From positions 1 through 64,000 of the forward strand of contig MU266421.1 in assembly GCA_021014945.1 (NCBI GenBank): a stretch of DNA of 64,000 nt, given 5' to 3'. The DNA comes from Leucogyrophana mollusca (taxonomy: Eukaryota > Basidiomycota > Agaricomycetes > Boletales). Within the stretch, counting starts at the first letter, position 1, and each line of letters starts with the position of its first letter. The notes beneath the pieces were generated by a model. The model saw nothing but the letters and a program-made list of their open reading frames with translations, did no database searches and was not told the origin of the DNA. The position numbers were made by a program, and so were the translations under genes. Shown in pieces: positions 11,836 through 23,231 of the stretch.

Positions 11836-12922
11836 CTAGCCCACATTTATGAGCTCAACGGGCGGTGGATGCTCCCAGAACGCGTCACCCAGTGACGACA
11901 ATATGGTGCGCTTCACATATTGAACCGATACGTTATTGAACGCCGTCGGGTAAGCCCCAGACGTGGGAAGAGGTCGAGAATCCAGGTGAGGCGCTGACGT
12001 TGGAACATTTGCGTGGGATGGTCAACACGCGGCGCTCGTACTAGTTTGCTTGGTCCTACCTAGACGCATCAAACACGGGTATTCCCTTTCCAGCTTAGAT
12101 GCGGGGTTGCTGCGTGGGGGGGACGAGGTCGGTCAGCTGTACCTAAAATACACGTCTGAAAAAAGGAACCTACTTCTCGAGGTATTCGGCCAGCCGGTTC
12201 GCGATAAACACGATGCCCGATAGTTGCTCCACTGTCCAGTTCTCGCGGATGATGTTCTCGTACAATCCGATGTCGCAGTGCGGCATATAGAGAATCGTGG
12301 GACGCCCCAGTGGGTGTTTTGCGTTCTGGAATAGAACAGATAGATACGCGCTCAATGGACACAGCCCGGCCAGGTGTCTAAAAGCGACGTGCTTTGTTGT
12401 CCGCTAACATTTTCATGCCGAAGACCTGGAACAGGTCCTGGTCTGCATCCGTGAACACAGGATCATAGACGGACACTGTTGCATGAGCCTATATGAAGCG
12501 TCACCTGAGGAGCTGGCACCTCACACCACCCAAAAAAAATGGGGGGCGCACGCACTATGTCGAAAGAAGCACACTGTCTGATGAGGAAAGCGAGCTGCGC
12601 TCGAGCGTCTCGAGAAGAGGCCGGGCTTCCCAACCCGAGGCACAGCACTTCGGGGGAAACAACGGATGTGTCACGCAAGGCCCCCTGGAGGATTTCTAAA
12701 AAGACAGGCTCACGAGCTCGCGCAGCAGATAACATCGGGAGATAACCTGGACGAACCTTGGCATTCAGAAAACCAATCGCCCGATGCGATTTCTTCCTGT
12801 GTGCGTTCTAAAAGAACGAGCGGGGAAGGTGCTTCTCGCGCCTTGCCCTTTCCTTTTCGTTTTTTGCGTGGGCCTGCCTGAATGAAAGAATCCGAATACG
12901 CAAAAGAGGGTGGGGTTTCCAT
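11836..12922 (-). CDS. SRR1-like domain protein
   Basis: Six exons, none long enough to be seen as an obvious open frame: 12922-12757, 12716-12556, 12488-12393, 12325-12174, 12109-12060, 11993-11836; 260 residues. SRR1-like proteins relate to Arabidopsis SRR1 (clock and light signalling) and yeast Ber1 (microtubule stability, heme synthesis); the biochemical activity is unknown. Evidence in order: a Lys/Arg-rich N-terminus, VLCLGLGSPASS with AQLAFL, VSVYDPVFTDAD, RPTILYMPHCD with LYENIIRENW, then KLEREYPCLMRLAPHLDSRPLP and the end block AFNNVSVQYV. Intron 3 (12326-12392) needs a GC donor (GCACGT); the nearby GT donor breaks the frame. All other junctions are GT-AG. It is convergent with the acidic orphan gene. 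Confidence 0.88.
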
Positions 12923-13264
12923 GATAGATCTCGGTGCAGGTCACTGCCGTTCTCGAAGAGCAGAAGCGCACTGGCATCGCTATCGGTCGGATCAGCTGAT
13001 AGAACGGTCCCTTCACTGAGACTCACCGGTGCAATCGCCCCAATCAGTAGTTGCTGAAAACCAGCCCTGATGGCGGGATATGGGTGCACGAGAGAATGGA
13101 AGCACCGTCTGTCCTAACGGATGACGGAACCATCAATTTCGTTGGAGATGAATACAGCCGCCGCAATGGAGCTCATTGCTTCCACTGCCGCAGCAGCCAT
13201 ATGTACGCTACACGGTAAAACTCATTATAAAATTGCGGTACTGCTTCTCGCTCCTAAGAAGACC
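12923..13264. other. spacer between SRR1-like and TMA20 genes
   Basis: Promoter side of the SRR1-like gene and 3' side of TMA20. No gene or clear motif seen. Confidence 0.35.
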
Positions 13265-14002
13265 CTACAGGGTCTGCACCGCCCAGAGGTCGTCCCCAAG
13301 GTGTGTGGCAATCTCAATACCAACCCCTTTATTCACTTTTTTCATTTCTTCCGTGCCCAGTTTTGTAACACCGATGGCGACGGCGTGCTCCTTCCCCTCA
13401 GCGTGGACTGCAACAATCGCTCCAGCAGGTAGCGCACCGTCAGGAGGTGGGAGATAACCCCCCGCAGATGTGAGTCCAGGACACATCATATGAGCGCCGG
13501 CAAGGAGGAAGCGGATTGCTCCCCGATCAACGCCGACTTTGGGCAAGATATACGGATCTAGGAGCGAGGAAGGCTGAGAATGGGGGGCGTTAGAAGCAGA
13601 GAAATACTTACACTTGTGGAGTAATCGTAGGGTAGGGTAGATTGGTCCATCAAAATGCTGGAAGAACAGCGGCTCATTGTGGACGGTGTATATCGATATG
13701 TGTTCTCTACTATCTTGTCAATCAAATCATCGGTGTTAGATGGAGCACCGCTGTGAGGACGACCCCTAGATGTATTGTACGCACCACTTTACATGGATGA
13801 GACTCTCTTTCTTGGGCCAGATCTGTTCGAGGGTCTCCGGTTCGATCTTCCATTGCGAAAGCACCGCTGCTCTGATGGATCGTTGCACGGATGACTTGGG
13901 AGGCGTCTGACCAGAGATATCCGTTGAAGGCTGGAATCTACAGCGCGTCCACAGTCAGCACAATAATCTCCCAAGAGCAAATGTGCAGCACTTTTTGAAC
14001 AT
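13265..14002 (-). CDS. TMA20: translation-machinery-associated protein 20 / MCTS1 (PUA domain)
   Basis: Four exons: 14002-13992 (only 11 nt, ATG TTC AAA AA), 13937-13785, 13709-13612, 13557-13265; 184 residues, the normal family size. With TMA22/DENR it binds the 40S subunit and recycles post-termination 40S complexes and promotes re-initiation. The N-terminal MCT1-like domain contains SIRAAVLSQWK and LIHVKCREHISIYT; the C-terminal PUA domain has DRGAIRFLLAGAHMMCPGLTS, VHAEGKEHA and VNKGVGIE, all family hallmarks. The splice into exon 3 was chosen at TAG because it restores the KCREH motif. The gene is 296 bp downstream of the exportin-1 gene on the same strand. Confidence 0.94.
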
Positions 14003-14297
14003 GATGGTACAAAGGGAGATCGTAAATAACTATTGACGTATTGCACCTTATTTATCTTATCGCTGACGGTCTATATTACTTTCAAGTATGTCCCAACCTA
14101 ATACTGATACATTGGATATCACAAACTGCGAGGCGAAAGGATGTCGATAGCAGAGGACGCTGTGAGAGCAAATAATGCGGAATGGGGAACGCGATGACCG
14201 CGTGTTGCAAACAAGATGCAGGGCTATGAGCGCCAGGGAAAATAGCAGCGAAGAGGAGGTAAGATGCACTAGACCAAAAAAATTCTCCGTCTCCCGC

Positions 14298-17200
14298 TTA
14301 ATTTATATCCTCATCCTTGTCCTCCAGTTGTGAAGGCTTGAGCATGCCAGGGATGCGCATGGCAAACTCCCGCTCGGCTTGTGCTTTCATCTGTGCCTCG
14401 TTCTCCTTCTCCTCCAGGTAGAGCTCGGCATTGTCGCCGGATGAGAATTCTTTGAGTTGAATAAGGAAATCGCGGAGCGTAAGCTTGAACCGGTTGATAT
14501 CACTATGGAACTCTCCCAAGCCAGTAACGAAGACCTGGACTTGCGAGCTACGTTGAAAGTAGTTAGAATCACGGATCCTGAATACACCACACAATAGACA
14601 AGGTACGCACTTCTGTACATGCGGAAACGCAGTCTTTAGTAGATTCGCGCAGTACTCTTTCAAGAACGCCGAGTTCGAAATGTTTGGATCCGCCATCTGG
14701 GCTGGGTCGAATAGCGGTGCCTGGATTTGATTCGTCTCAACCAGCTGGAACATTCGAGCAAGCAGCAGGCTTTGCAGTTTGAATCCACTCTTGTGGTCTG
14801 CGTCGGTCAAGACAAAGAAGATGTCCTGCACTATGCTGAGGAAATATTGCTGGAAGAAGGCATTGCTGACGGCTGTTTCTGCGCTGGCAAAGTTGTTTAC
14901 AACTTCTAGACACACTGCGCAAACATGTCAGCAGTCAGCAGGGGCTAAGAAGAACGAAACACACAGTTCAAGCCGGTGTCTGCGATGTCCCTCATCGTAT
15001 GTTTGATAGCCCAGATAATACTGTCCATGAACAATTTGAACTGTGGCGGAGGAATGCCAAGGAGTGCTAGGAGCCATATAAATCAGTAAGGCAGTTCGAT
15101 TACCGATGAGACCAATGTATGTACCAGGGAAGTTGTTGAGGTTGATGGCTCGCAAAAGCTTGAAGAACCCAACTCGGTGCTCGGGGTACTCGGCGAAGTC
15201 TTGGTTGATCATGTTCAACGTAGGCTCGAAGACAGCGTCAAGAATGGCAGGCACTTGCGGCGTCAGCAAATGCTTCATGAAGCAAGTAGATCAGCAATAT
15301 CCACAAGATAAATTGATTCACGTACACCAAGACGGCTCGTTATAGTCGCCATGACGTTCAACACTTCTGCGTCTCGTGCAGTTGGCACATTTCGGCTATA
15401 GTCGCCGAGCATGGCGTCCAAGAGTGGTGGCATGAAGTTGGTGTTGACTGCTTCGAGATCCTCGGCCTTTTTGATGTAGGTCTCCATGAGCTTGAGTATC
15501 TCTTTCTTGACCGTCCGTAGCTGGCGGATCTTCGGTGTCTTGGTGGCAATGTTACCTGCGTTGGCGAAACCGTCAATTATTGAAGCGGATAAAACGACCG
15601 GAAACGAACCTTCGCGTGCGATGGTCTCACTAACGATGCCGCTAACCGCCTTATACAACCCCAGCATGTCTAGGAATATCCGCCCTATCTGGGGAAGATA
15701 GAAACTTCCGATTGAAGTGCATGCTGACACGTTCGTCTTGAGAACGTTTGATAGGATTTTAATATTGTCGAGGTTGCTCAGGACATCCATGTTTTGAGCA
15801 GCTTGAGCCATGAGTGAATCCCACTGTTGTTATCTTAGCGAAAAGGTGATCTCGAGGACTGCCAGCTAACATACCGCGTTATTCGGGAGCTCCATGAGCT
15901 TCGCAATCAGTTTCTCTTGTTGCGGTTTATTGGGCTGGGCAGATATCATGTACCCAACGGCCTCGTAGAAGGTGTGTACCTGGCCGAGATGGTCTGCTTA
16001 GTATATGAACGGCAGAGGCGAATACACAAACGTACCTGTTGAGGTGACAAGTCAACGGTGATCCTATGAAGTAGACGCAATATTTCGTCGACAAATGGTT
16101 CCTGTTCTCCGGACTGTTGCATGACAAAATGACGCCGGCATTTCTGCGCTATTTTGATGAATGTGTCGCAAGCCATGTCCTGTACACCTTCATGCGTCTC
16201 ATGCATAAACTCGAACAGTTTGTTCACGACCGTCTTCAAGAACTTCCAATGGGCTTTGAGGAAGCGCGGATACTGGCCGACGATGTACATGATATCGGAT
16301 GCGACGACAGCTTTGTTGTCCTTTCCTCTCTTGATCTCGCAAAGACCTAGAAGGTCCTTGATAACGGTTACAAGGAAGCGTTTCTCAGTTTCTTCGTCTG
16401 TTTGCCACACGAGGGAGTTAGCAAAGGTAGACCCCGCGAGAGGTATGAAAGGTACTCGCTCATTGCGCCAGAGATACTGCCGATGGCCCAGCACAGTGTG
16501 TTCAAATTTTGCCAGCTCCATTCGGAGCCATCAACTTGTTTCGCGAGTTTTTCGGTGAGGATGTTCTCTGTATCCACAACGTCTAGATGTGTGAGGTAAA
16601 CCAGTAGTTCGCGCATCTGTTTGTAGAGCACAATGGTGTCCGACTCCTTCATGAACTCGCGAACGATTTCGCCTTCGTCATTTTCCACAATGAGGACCTA
16701 TATGCGTGGAAGCCTTGTAAATAAATCTCTTGGCGCGTCGATTAGAGCTCACCTCCTCAGGTTTGACCATCCGCTCAATGACAACCAATCTCAAGTTGCT
16801 CAGCACATCACTGTAGATGTTCTTTCTGAGCGACATGCCATTCAGCATGTTCCCACTGCCATTGCCCAGGCTAAGGCCCATTAGCAGCCCACTCTCCCCA
16901 ATCGGAAGAGCCTGTATCTCGTCATACAACTCCGCCACGAGCTTCGACCAATACTCCACCGTGATCTTGAATATTTCTCGTTCGTCGACCTGCGACACTT
17001 TCACCATGTACAAGTGCGCATTAAGAAGTACGTCGCGGTTCGCTTCGGTCTCGACGGCGCGCAGATGCGACGACAAGAAGTTGCAGAGGAACAACGCGAG
17101 ATTGAGCACTAGTTCTTGCCCGGCGTCCGATGCGGACGCGTAGGCGGCAGCAATGTTGGTCGATGGTGGAATCATCCGGTTGACAGAGGTCATGACCATT

Positions 17201-18300
17201 GCGAAGAGTATGACGAACTTGGGGTCGTATTCTGGACCCACGTTCAACCCAGCAATCTCTGCAAGACATTTGAGGGTGACGTTCCGGAAGTCTGGGGCTT
17301 CCAGGAACTGGTGGGTGATGAGGACAAAAGTAAGACGCCACAAACAATTAACTTACGCGATTAAGCAATAAATCTATGATGGTGGTCTCAAAGATAAAAC
17401 CGAGCGGTATCCAGTTCAAGAACCGTAGGAGCGTCTCCAGCGTAGCCTTGATCAAGCTTGTCTTTTGAGCTTCCTCGAGGATCTCAGAGCAGAGTTTGAA
17501 GATTTCGCTGAATTCGCCACACATTTGGTTCTTGAGGTTCTTAACTTTTGCCTGGGTCATTTGCTCGGCGGAGAAATCGAACACTTCTTCTGAGAGAAGA
17601 CGTAGGATGACCATGTTGTTTTCGCAAAGGGAAAGATTGGTCTTTGATGACTCGACCAGCTCCGAAATGAAGGTCGGCCAGTTATGTGGCCATTCTTGCT
17701 TCAGAATCTGCAGGGAGTTGGATGAGTAGAGCTCAAGCTTCAGGCGAACGTCCGACGCACCTGGACGAGGGCAAGATTTAACTTGTTCACGTATGTCTTT
17801 TCCTTGCGCATGGTGGTTTCATCAGATGCCACCTTAACAGTGATGCCGACAACAAAGTTCCTGATCCCTAGACAAGACATTAACACTGCGGTCGCGAGAC
17901 TCAAACGAGTACACACCCTGTCGCTGTCCATCTGGCAACGTTTTCCACCGCGTCGTGATGAGTTTTTCGAGGATTTGCAGGCCGATATACTGGATTTGAT
18001 AGAGTCGGTTACCTGTCGCGTCCGGATCATGCTGGGGGCCCTCACCTTGGATTGCGGGAATGAAGATCGCTCAAGTACATCCGGCACCCTTGTCCACGAG
18101 TCAGGATGCTCCTCAAATTGGGTCAGCACCCGCTGAGCCATTTGTTGCTGATTGCGGCAATACTGGCGTTAGCGATGGATTCCTCGGTAAATTTCCATGA
18201 GATGGCGTACCTCGGCTCCCGAGCCCGTGTAGAACGCCATGGCGACTTTGTCCAAGAGGGAGATATCGAACTCCCTCGAAAAATCAAGCAGACCCTGCAT
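14298..18300 (-). CDS. crm1: exportin-1 (CRM1 nuclear export receptor)
   Basis: Fifteen exons: 18300-18211, 18147-18046, 17989-17917, 17867-17761, 17707-17357, 17307-16753, 16697-16460, 16397-16036, 15979-15875, 15823-15610, 15555-15326, 15272-15125, 15066-14965, 14914-14611, 14547-14298; 1076 residues, as in other fungi. HEAT-repeat karyopherin that exports leucine-rich NES cargo with Ran-GTP. Clear blocks are [16 protein letters not shown] at the N-terminus, the importin-beta N domain, [13 protein letters not shown], and the NES-groove region [21 protein letters not shown]. The Cys of GLCE matches the leptomycin-B target cysteine of fission yeast and human CRM1 (budding yeast has Thr), so sensitivity is predicted. 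Intron 7 (16398-16459) needs a GC donor to give GAMNEETEKRF. The start at 18300 gives the family-like MQGLLDFS. Confidence 0.96.
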
Positions 18301-18805
18301 GTAAACCTTAGAAATCCGATCACTATCAAAACTGCCAAACTGGCGCACCTCCATGACCGTAGCGGTAAGACACTCCCGGTGGAGAAAGTGGTCGCGAGTA
18401 TAGTTGCGAGTATGCGCTTCAGCAACTGAGGAGGATGCAGAAACGCTGTGGATGACAAGCTGTACGAAGGTTGTTGGGCAGAGGGCGAGGCTCCTCCAAC
18501 CACCATCTAATCGGCTGACAAAGCATGCTTCATAACCAGTCTGAGCCCCAACACGTGGCTACTACTAGGGTAGGGTTAAGGTTAACAACAGACCCTCGTT
18601 GCTGGGACCGTCATGAGATATCAACGAAAATAAATCTATCCCGCGCACGTCCCAAGATACAAATATATTGCCTATTGCTGGTATGTTAGTGTTACATGCT
18701 GCTGCTGCAGTACTAACGCATAATTATCTGTAAAACACGTAGGATCACAATACCCCAAACGAAATACGAACTTTGGGGCACAAAAACAACAACATGGGAC
18801 AGCAC
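18301..18805. other. exportin-1 promoter side and 3' side of the second MDR gene
   Basis: CACGTG at 18552-18557. A short TAGGG/GGTTAA-rich string lies at 18566-18586; it resembles telomeric units but is irregular and too short to be an array. No gene seen. Confidence 0.4.
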
Positions 18806-20168
18806 TCAGTTAACACCTTCTTTAACTCTGACAACGACTTTCCCTCTTGCGCGTCCTGTCAAGATCCGCTCATATGCCGACAGAGCGTCCTCGAATTCGT
18901 AGACAGAGTCAACGGCGGGCTTGAGTTTACCTAGGTGCATCGTGGAAGGGTATCAGCAGCCGCGCGGTCGAATGCACACGACAGGCCTACCTTGAACGAT
19001 GAGATCACGGAGGGTCGAGAGATCCTTTGGAGAGTGTGTCATGGTGACCAGCCTTAGCCCAAAGGTCAACAAGGCTTCAATGTGATAGCGCGGAAACCTT
19101 CTTACTTCCACTTTCGCGCCGTCCCGCCTAACCAACAAGGCTGAGCGATCTCTTTTACGGTGGAAAGCATGTTTCCCATTCCACTTGGACCTCCCCACGC
19201 GCTGAAAGTCGGAGTTGGCCCGGACGAGATAAAGGTCCCCCCTGACGCAAGGTAGGCTTCGCTGTGCTTATAGAGCGATGGATCAACTAGCCCGGCGGCA
19301 TCAAAAATCAAGTCAAACTTGGGTGATGGTGGGTTATCGGTTAAGTATTTGTGTAGAGGAGCCTTGGTATAGTCGACGAACTAGATAAACAAATCAACGT
19401 CAGTGGGACCATCAGTCCATGTCGCGCGAGAACACCAACATACCTCATCGGCTCCGTGCCCCAGGACAAACTCTTCGTTCTTACCGGATGCGCTTGCAAC
19501 TACCTTGGCGCCTATTGCCTTGGCGACATATATCGCGAAGATTCCAACCGAAGAACTCCCACCATTGATAAACACTGTTTGTCCAGCCTCGAGCTTCCCT
19601 ACCCCAACAAGCGCCTGAAGGGCAGTCTCTCCTGCCATTGCGATACCACAAGCCTCGATGGGTGTGATGTTTGGTGGCCGTACAATGACACAGGATGCTG
19701 GGAGTCGAACATACTGAGCGAGAGCTCCTTGGCGGATTTTGGGCTGCACCTCTGTCGTACATATTGGCATGTATCCAGGCTGTGAAAACATTGAAATTCG
19801 CGACTGACCTAATGGGACGATCCCAAACACTTCGTCCCCGTTAGTGAACTCAGTGCCATTGGCATCAACTATCACACCCGCCAGGTCGTTTTCAGGTGTG
19901 AGAGGGCGTCCGGCCATAAAGTTCGGGAGTAAACCCATGAGCTTGTGCCCGCTAAGTCACAATATTGTTCGCCAGGTTAGTTTAATCATATAGCCATTTT
20001 GACAACTCACACTGGGTTGAGAGCAGCGGCTTCAATTTGAATTAAAACCTCTCCAGGTTTCAGTTTCGTCGGTACTGGCACATCGGATTGAAAAGCGAGA
20101 GCTTCGGAGGGCTTTCCTCGCTTCAGGGCTCTCCACGCCCGCTGCGTGGTAGGTATATTCGAGGACAT
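18806..20168 (-). CDS. zinc-free MDR oxidoreductase (quinone / trans-enoyl reductase-like)
   Basis: Five exons: 20168-20011, 19951-19444, 19380-19106, 19052-18991, 18930-18806; 375 residues. NADPH-dependent medium-chain dehydrogenase/reductase of the quinone oxidoreductase/trans-enoyl reductase type. Seen: a GroES-like N-terminal domain (EVLIQIEAAALNPV, then ENDLAGVIVD and EVFGIVPLG), the nucleotide-binding motif INGGSSSVGIFAIYVAKAIGAKVVA, VDYTKA, DLIFDAAG, and a C-terminal ...GKLKPAVDSVYEFEDALSAYE followed by ARGKVVV. No zinc-ligand cysteine cluster is seen. The fourth exon was placed with a GTAAGA donor at 19105, because reading through meets a stop. It belongs to a different MDR branch from the gene at 2.7 kb, so this is not a recent duplication. 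Substrate unknown. Confidence 0.9.
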
Positions 20169-20791
20169 GGTGGTAGAGGGTGATGAGAAATGTTGAGATC
20201 ATCGCCTCGACGCAGCAACACATATAACTGATGACTGAGTTTGAACGCTAACAATGTTACATGGTAACTCAGGTACTGATCACAGCAAAGTAAGCACCTC
20301 GTCAGCGCAACGAAAGGCACAAACAGAGGCGTAAGATCAAGGAGAAGACACATAAGAAGCAAACGTGAGAGAAACGAAAAACAAAAGACGAGAATAAAGC
20401 AAAGAGGCAACGGAATTAGAGACAAGTCAAGCATGCAGGTGAGAATTATTGCTAGGGAGAAAAATGGAGGGCCCAGTTCGCGAGCGAGAACTTGGAGAAG
20501 GGTGGGTACGTCTAAGTTTGTAGTCTCCCCAGATTCTTCCCGCGAACGGGATACTCACCGTGTACCAGAGGTGGCCAGTCGTGAGGTAATCCGACGTACA
20601 TTCGCGCGGTTTGCATAAGGCGACAGGACGAATGGGGTGTGATCCAGGTAGAATCGCGATTGCGGCCAGACGTTGCAGATGTCGTCGTCATCAATAAACA
20701 AATGCCGCGCAATGTGCAGGCAGGCATCCCGGAATGGTGTGGTTTCAGCCCCGTTACGTCAATTAATCCATATATATTCGACTCCGCGAAT
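20169..20791. other. divergent promoter region between MDR gene and orphan gene
   Basis: Intergenic region of about 620 bp with A/G-rich tracts (20270-20420). A short plus-strand open frame at 20433-20618 has no protein character that I can support. Confidence 0.35.
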
Positions 20792-21769
20792 ATGAAGATA
20801 TCTCTGGACTCTGGGTATTTCGTCGCATCTTGTCTAGGGGCCGTTCCCCTAGCGGTCTTCTTTACGGCTCTCACAATGACTGGCAGTTCGACCTCGGATA
20901 CACCATCTTCACCTACCTCCCTGTCCTCTGTCGACATTGTCTCAGCTGTTGCCTCCGACTCGGGGCAACACTCTGAAGGATTCTCGGATGACGACGAGGT
21001 CGTCTGGAGACTGGGGGAAAGCAGTGGGGATTCTAGCACAGAAAGCAGCCTCGATTTTTACTCGGACGGGGGGGATTTTATTATCCTTCACCAACCTCTT
21101 GTCACCGCGACTGCGCTAACCGTCGACTCAGGTGAGGGTCAGCCAGGGGGTGGAAGCCTATCGACTGCTTTCGACAGGCTCTCTGTGTCTAGCGTCTTCG
21201 CAGAGGACAGTTCATCCAGTGACAGTGAAGAGGGGGTGCGGAGCGTGCATCGATGCGTGGGGCGCGAGAAGAAGGGAAGCTTCGAGCCTTCGAGTTCCTC
21301 TGAGTCCGGTACCCCTCTTTCACAGAGCGGTGTCAGCACGCCCACAGGCTCCTACCAAGAAGCAGCGGCGTTCATCACCGAGTATGAGCCCCTCATACAA
21401 TTTCTGCGCGATATGTTCTAATAAAAATGCTCGACGCTGCTTAGACACCTCAGAGCGGATCTGAAAGACGAGGAGAAGAAATTGGCCTTGCTCCAGGCCC
21501 TCATCGTCGAGTTGGGTGTTCGCAAGCCAAATGCTGCTGATATACCCTCGACTCTCACATCTGCGAAAAAAGTGTTGAAAACCGAGGCACATATAAACAT
21601 CAAGGAATATGTTGCCATTCGTGCCCAGGGCCAAGCCGCTCTGCAGCGGATCATGCATCCAAGTAGGGGTGCTTTGGCTAAGAGCATCCGCAAAAAGGGT
21701 AACCGGGCGCCCTTGAAGTGGGTGAAGTCGCAGGGACTTCAGGTGCTATTGGTGACATGCTTCGCCTGA
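20792..21769 (+). CDS. uncharacterised protein with Ser/Asp-rich N-terminus and conserved-looking basic C-terminal domain
   Basis: Proposed exons 20792-21381 and 21445-21769; 304 residues. An alternative in-frame ATG at 20702 would add 30. The start at 20792 places a hydrophobic segment (SCLGAVPLAVFFTAL, residues about 14-28) near the N-terminus, possibly a membrane anchor. Then comes a long Ser/Asp/Glu-rich disordered region. The splice at 21382-21444 joins it to a compact, charged and probably helical module: HLRADLKDEEKKLALLQALI, LTSAKKVLKTEAHINIKEY, QGQAALQRIMHPSR, RKKGNRAP and a hydrophobic end QVLLVTCFA. The C-terminal module looks folded and under selection, but I cannot assign it to a named family. 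Confidence 0.7.
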
Positions 21770-22266
21770 ATGACTGGGGCATGGCTCATGTCAGATTGGT
21801 GTTGGCGTTTCCTTTGGGCAATTTGTGTTTTCTATGGTGGTTCTAGCGGACTTGTACAGTACACTTAGTTCTTGTATCTGCGACATTTCATTGTATCTTA
21901 TCGAACATAGTAGATTTGTACCTCATAGCATTTGTACAAGATGTGACTGTCTCACTTGTTCACGCTGTCGTTTAGAAGTGACGGTGCCAGCACCTGATGT
22001 GATTCAGCATAAAGTGGATCGTAAGGGAAAAATCCGCCGTAATCCAATGAACGAGAATATGAAAGGGATACATATCGAGGTATGTAGGGATCGCAGATCG
22101 GGGTATGTAGCATTACGACTATGAAGCCGTATAGGGCCAACGGCCGCAACACTAGATAAACAGGAAAATATTGTGAAGCAGAATGTACTTGGTAGTGATA
22201 GATAAGCGCGTGTGCCCCAGTAAAAAAACCCACTTGAAAGCTCCAGAGTAATCAAATGAGCTTACT
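21770..22266. other. convergent 3' regions
   Basis: A/T-richer spacer between the orphan gene and the first barrel-protein gene, which face each other. No gene seen. Confidence 0.35.
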
Positions 22267-23231
22267 TCATTTGGAAGCTCCTTCACTGGCGACGACCACG
22301 GCTGCGATTCCGATGACAGCCTGGTTCATGGCCAGAATATTCTCGGGGTTGTTTCCCCCTGAAGTCGTGACGATAATACCGCCGGTGGGGACGGCCAGGC
22401 CGCTGAGCACGCCCGTGCTATAATCGACAGAGACTAAAGCAGTGGTCGAGGGTGCGGAAGACGCCGTGGAAGACGCCGTGGATGTGGTCTTGGGAGGTTC
22501 CGAGGTGGTGCTTGGAGGCGTCCAAGTAGAGGTTTCTTTGTGGTGGGTAGACGTCTTCGGAGGAGGAGGGGGAGTCCACTTGGTGGTCTGCGGGTCGCCT
22601 CCGTCACCTCCTCCGCCACCACTGCCGTCGTTGAACCACCAACTGCCGTATATCACACCCGCGCTTTCAGATGAGAAGTAGTCGAAAAGACCGCGAGAGA
22701 AGTCGAGGCCACCGTAGGGGCAACCCATACACTAAAAAGGGCGAGGTGGTGATTATGAAGTCCATAAATAGACCGCATGTATGATCACATACCTCGTCCA
22801 TAATAGTGGCTTGAGCGGTTTTCCCGCCATAAGAGATAGTGATTGACTTGAAGCATTGGGGGCCAGGGTATCCGCCACCATATTGATGGACGTTTAAGGC
22901 GACGATCTGAGAACAAGTTCTAGATGCGTGAAATGAGGTTTCTTGGGTTGACTTACGAAGTCGCTGGCAACGTTGTTCTTTCCACAGGCACCCCTAAATA
23001 TGAGAGGTCAGTTCATCCAAGCGCGAGTTTTAACATTTTTTGTCATGCTTACAATCCGACATCATAAAAGGTGAAACGCGAATTCGAGAAGGAGCGTTTG
23101 TGGAGATCGACATCGCCACGAGCCCGATTGGCTACCTCTTGATGGCGCCTGCTCCAATGATGACCATGATCTCCCGCAGCAGCGAATGGGAGAGCGAGAG
23201 ATAGAAATCCGAACATGGCAGAGGCCCGCAT
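22267..23231 (-). CDS. secreted double-psi beta-barrel (RlpA/barwin-like) protein, copy A
   Basis: Four exons: 23231-23053, 22993-22957, 22906-22793, 22731-22267; 264 residues. Signal peptide (ASAMFGFLSLALPFAAAG), then a His/Arg-rich spacer possibly cut at dibasic sites, and a DPBB domain: RFTFYDVGLGACG, a central PQCFKSITISYGGK, and DECMGCPYGGLDFSRGLFDYF, the usual Asp-Leu-Ser/Phe closing motif. This fold occurs in RlpA, barwin, expansin domain 1 and cerato-platanins. Fungal members are secreted cell-wall or apoplast proteins of mostly unknown activity. After the barrel comes a Gly-rich, then Thr/Pro-rich linker and a short hydrophobic C-terminal segment (AMNQAVIGIAAVVVASEG). First of three tandem paralogs but the most diverged: its exon sizes differ from copies B and C. 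Confidence 0.88.

Noticed and set aside
18566..18586. TAGGG/GGTTAA-rich string resembling telomere repeat
   Set aside because: Only about three irregular units, inside a normal intergenic region between housekeeping genes.
2734..20168. The two MDR reductase genes as a recent duplication
   Set aside because: Their motifs and exon structures differ and they belong to different MDR branches.
20512..21039. Minus-strand open frame of 175 codons opposite the orphan gene
   Set aside because: It is the shadow of the Ser/Asp-rich plus-strand frame; low-complexity sequence often opens the opposite strand.
21132..21181. Possible extra intron in the orphan gene (GTGAGG...GACAG)
   Set aside because: Splicing it changes to a frame rich in Cys/Arg with no regular character; the unspliced frame is a smooth Ser/Asp-rich continuation.
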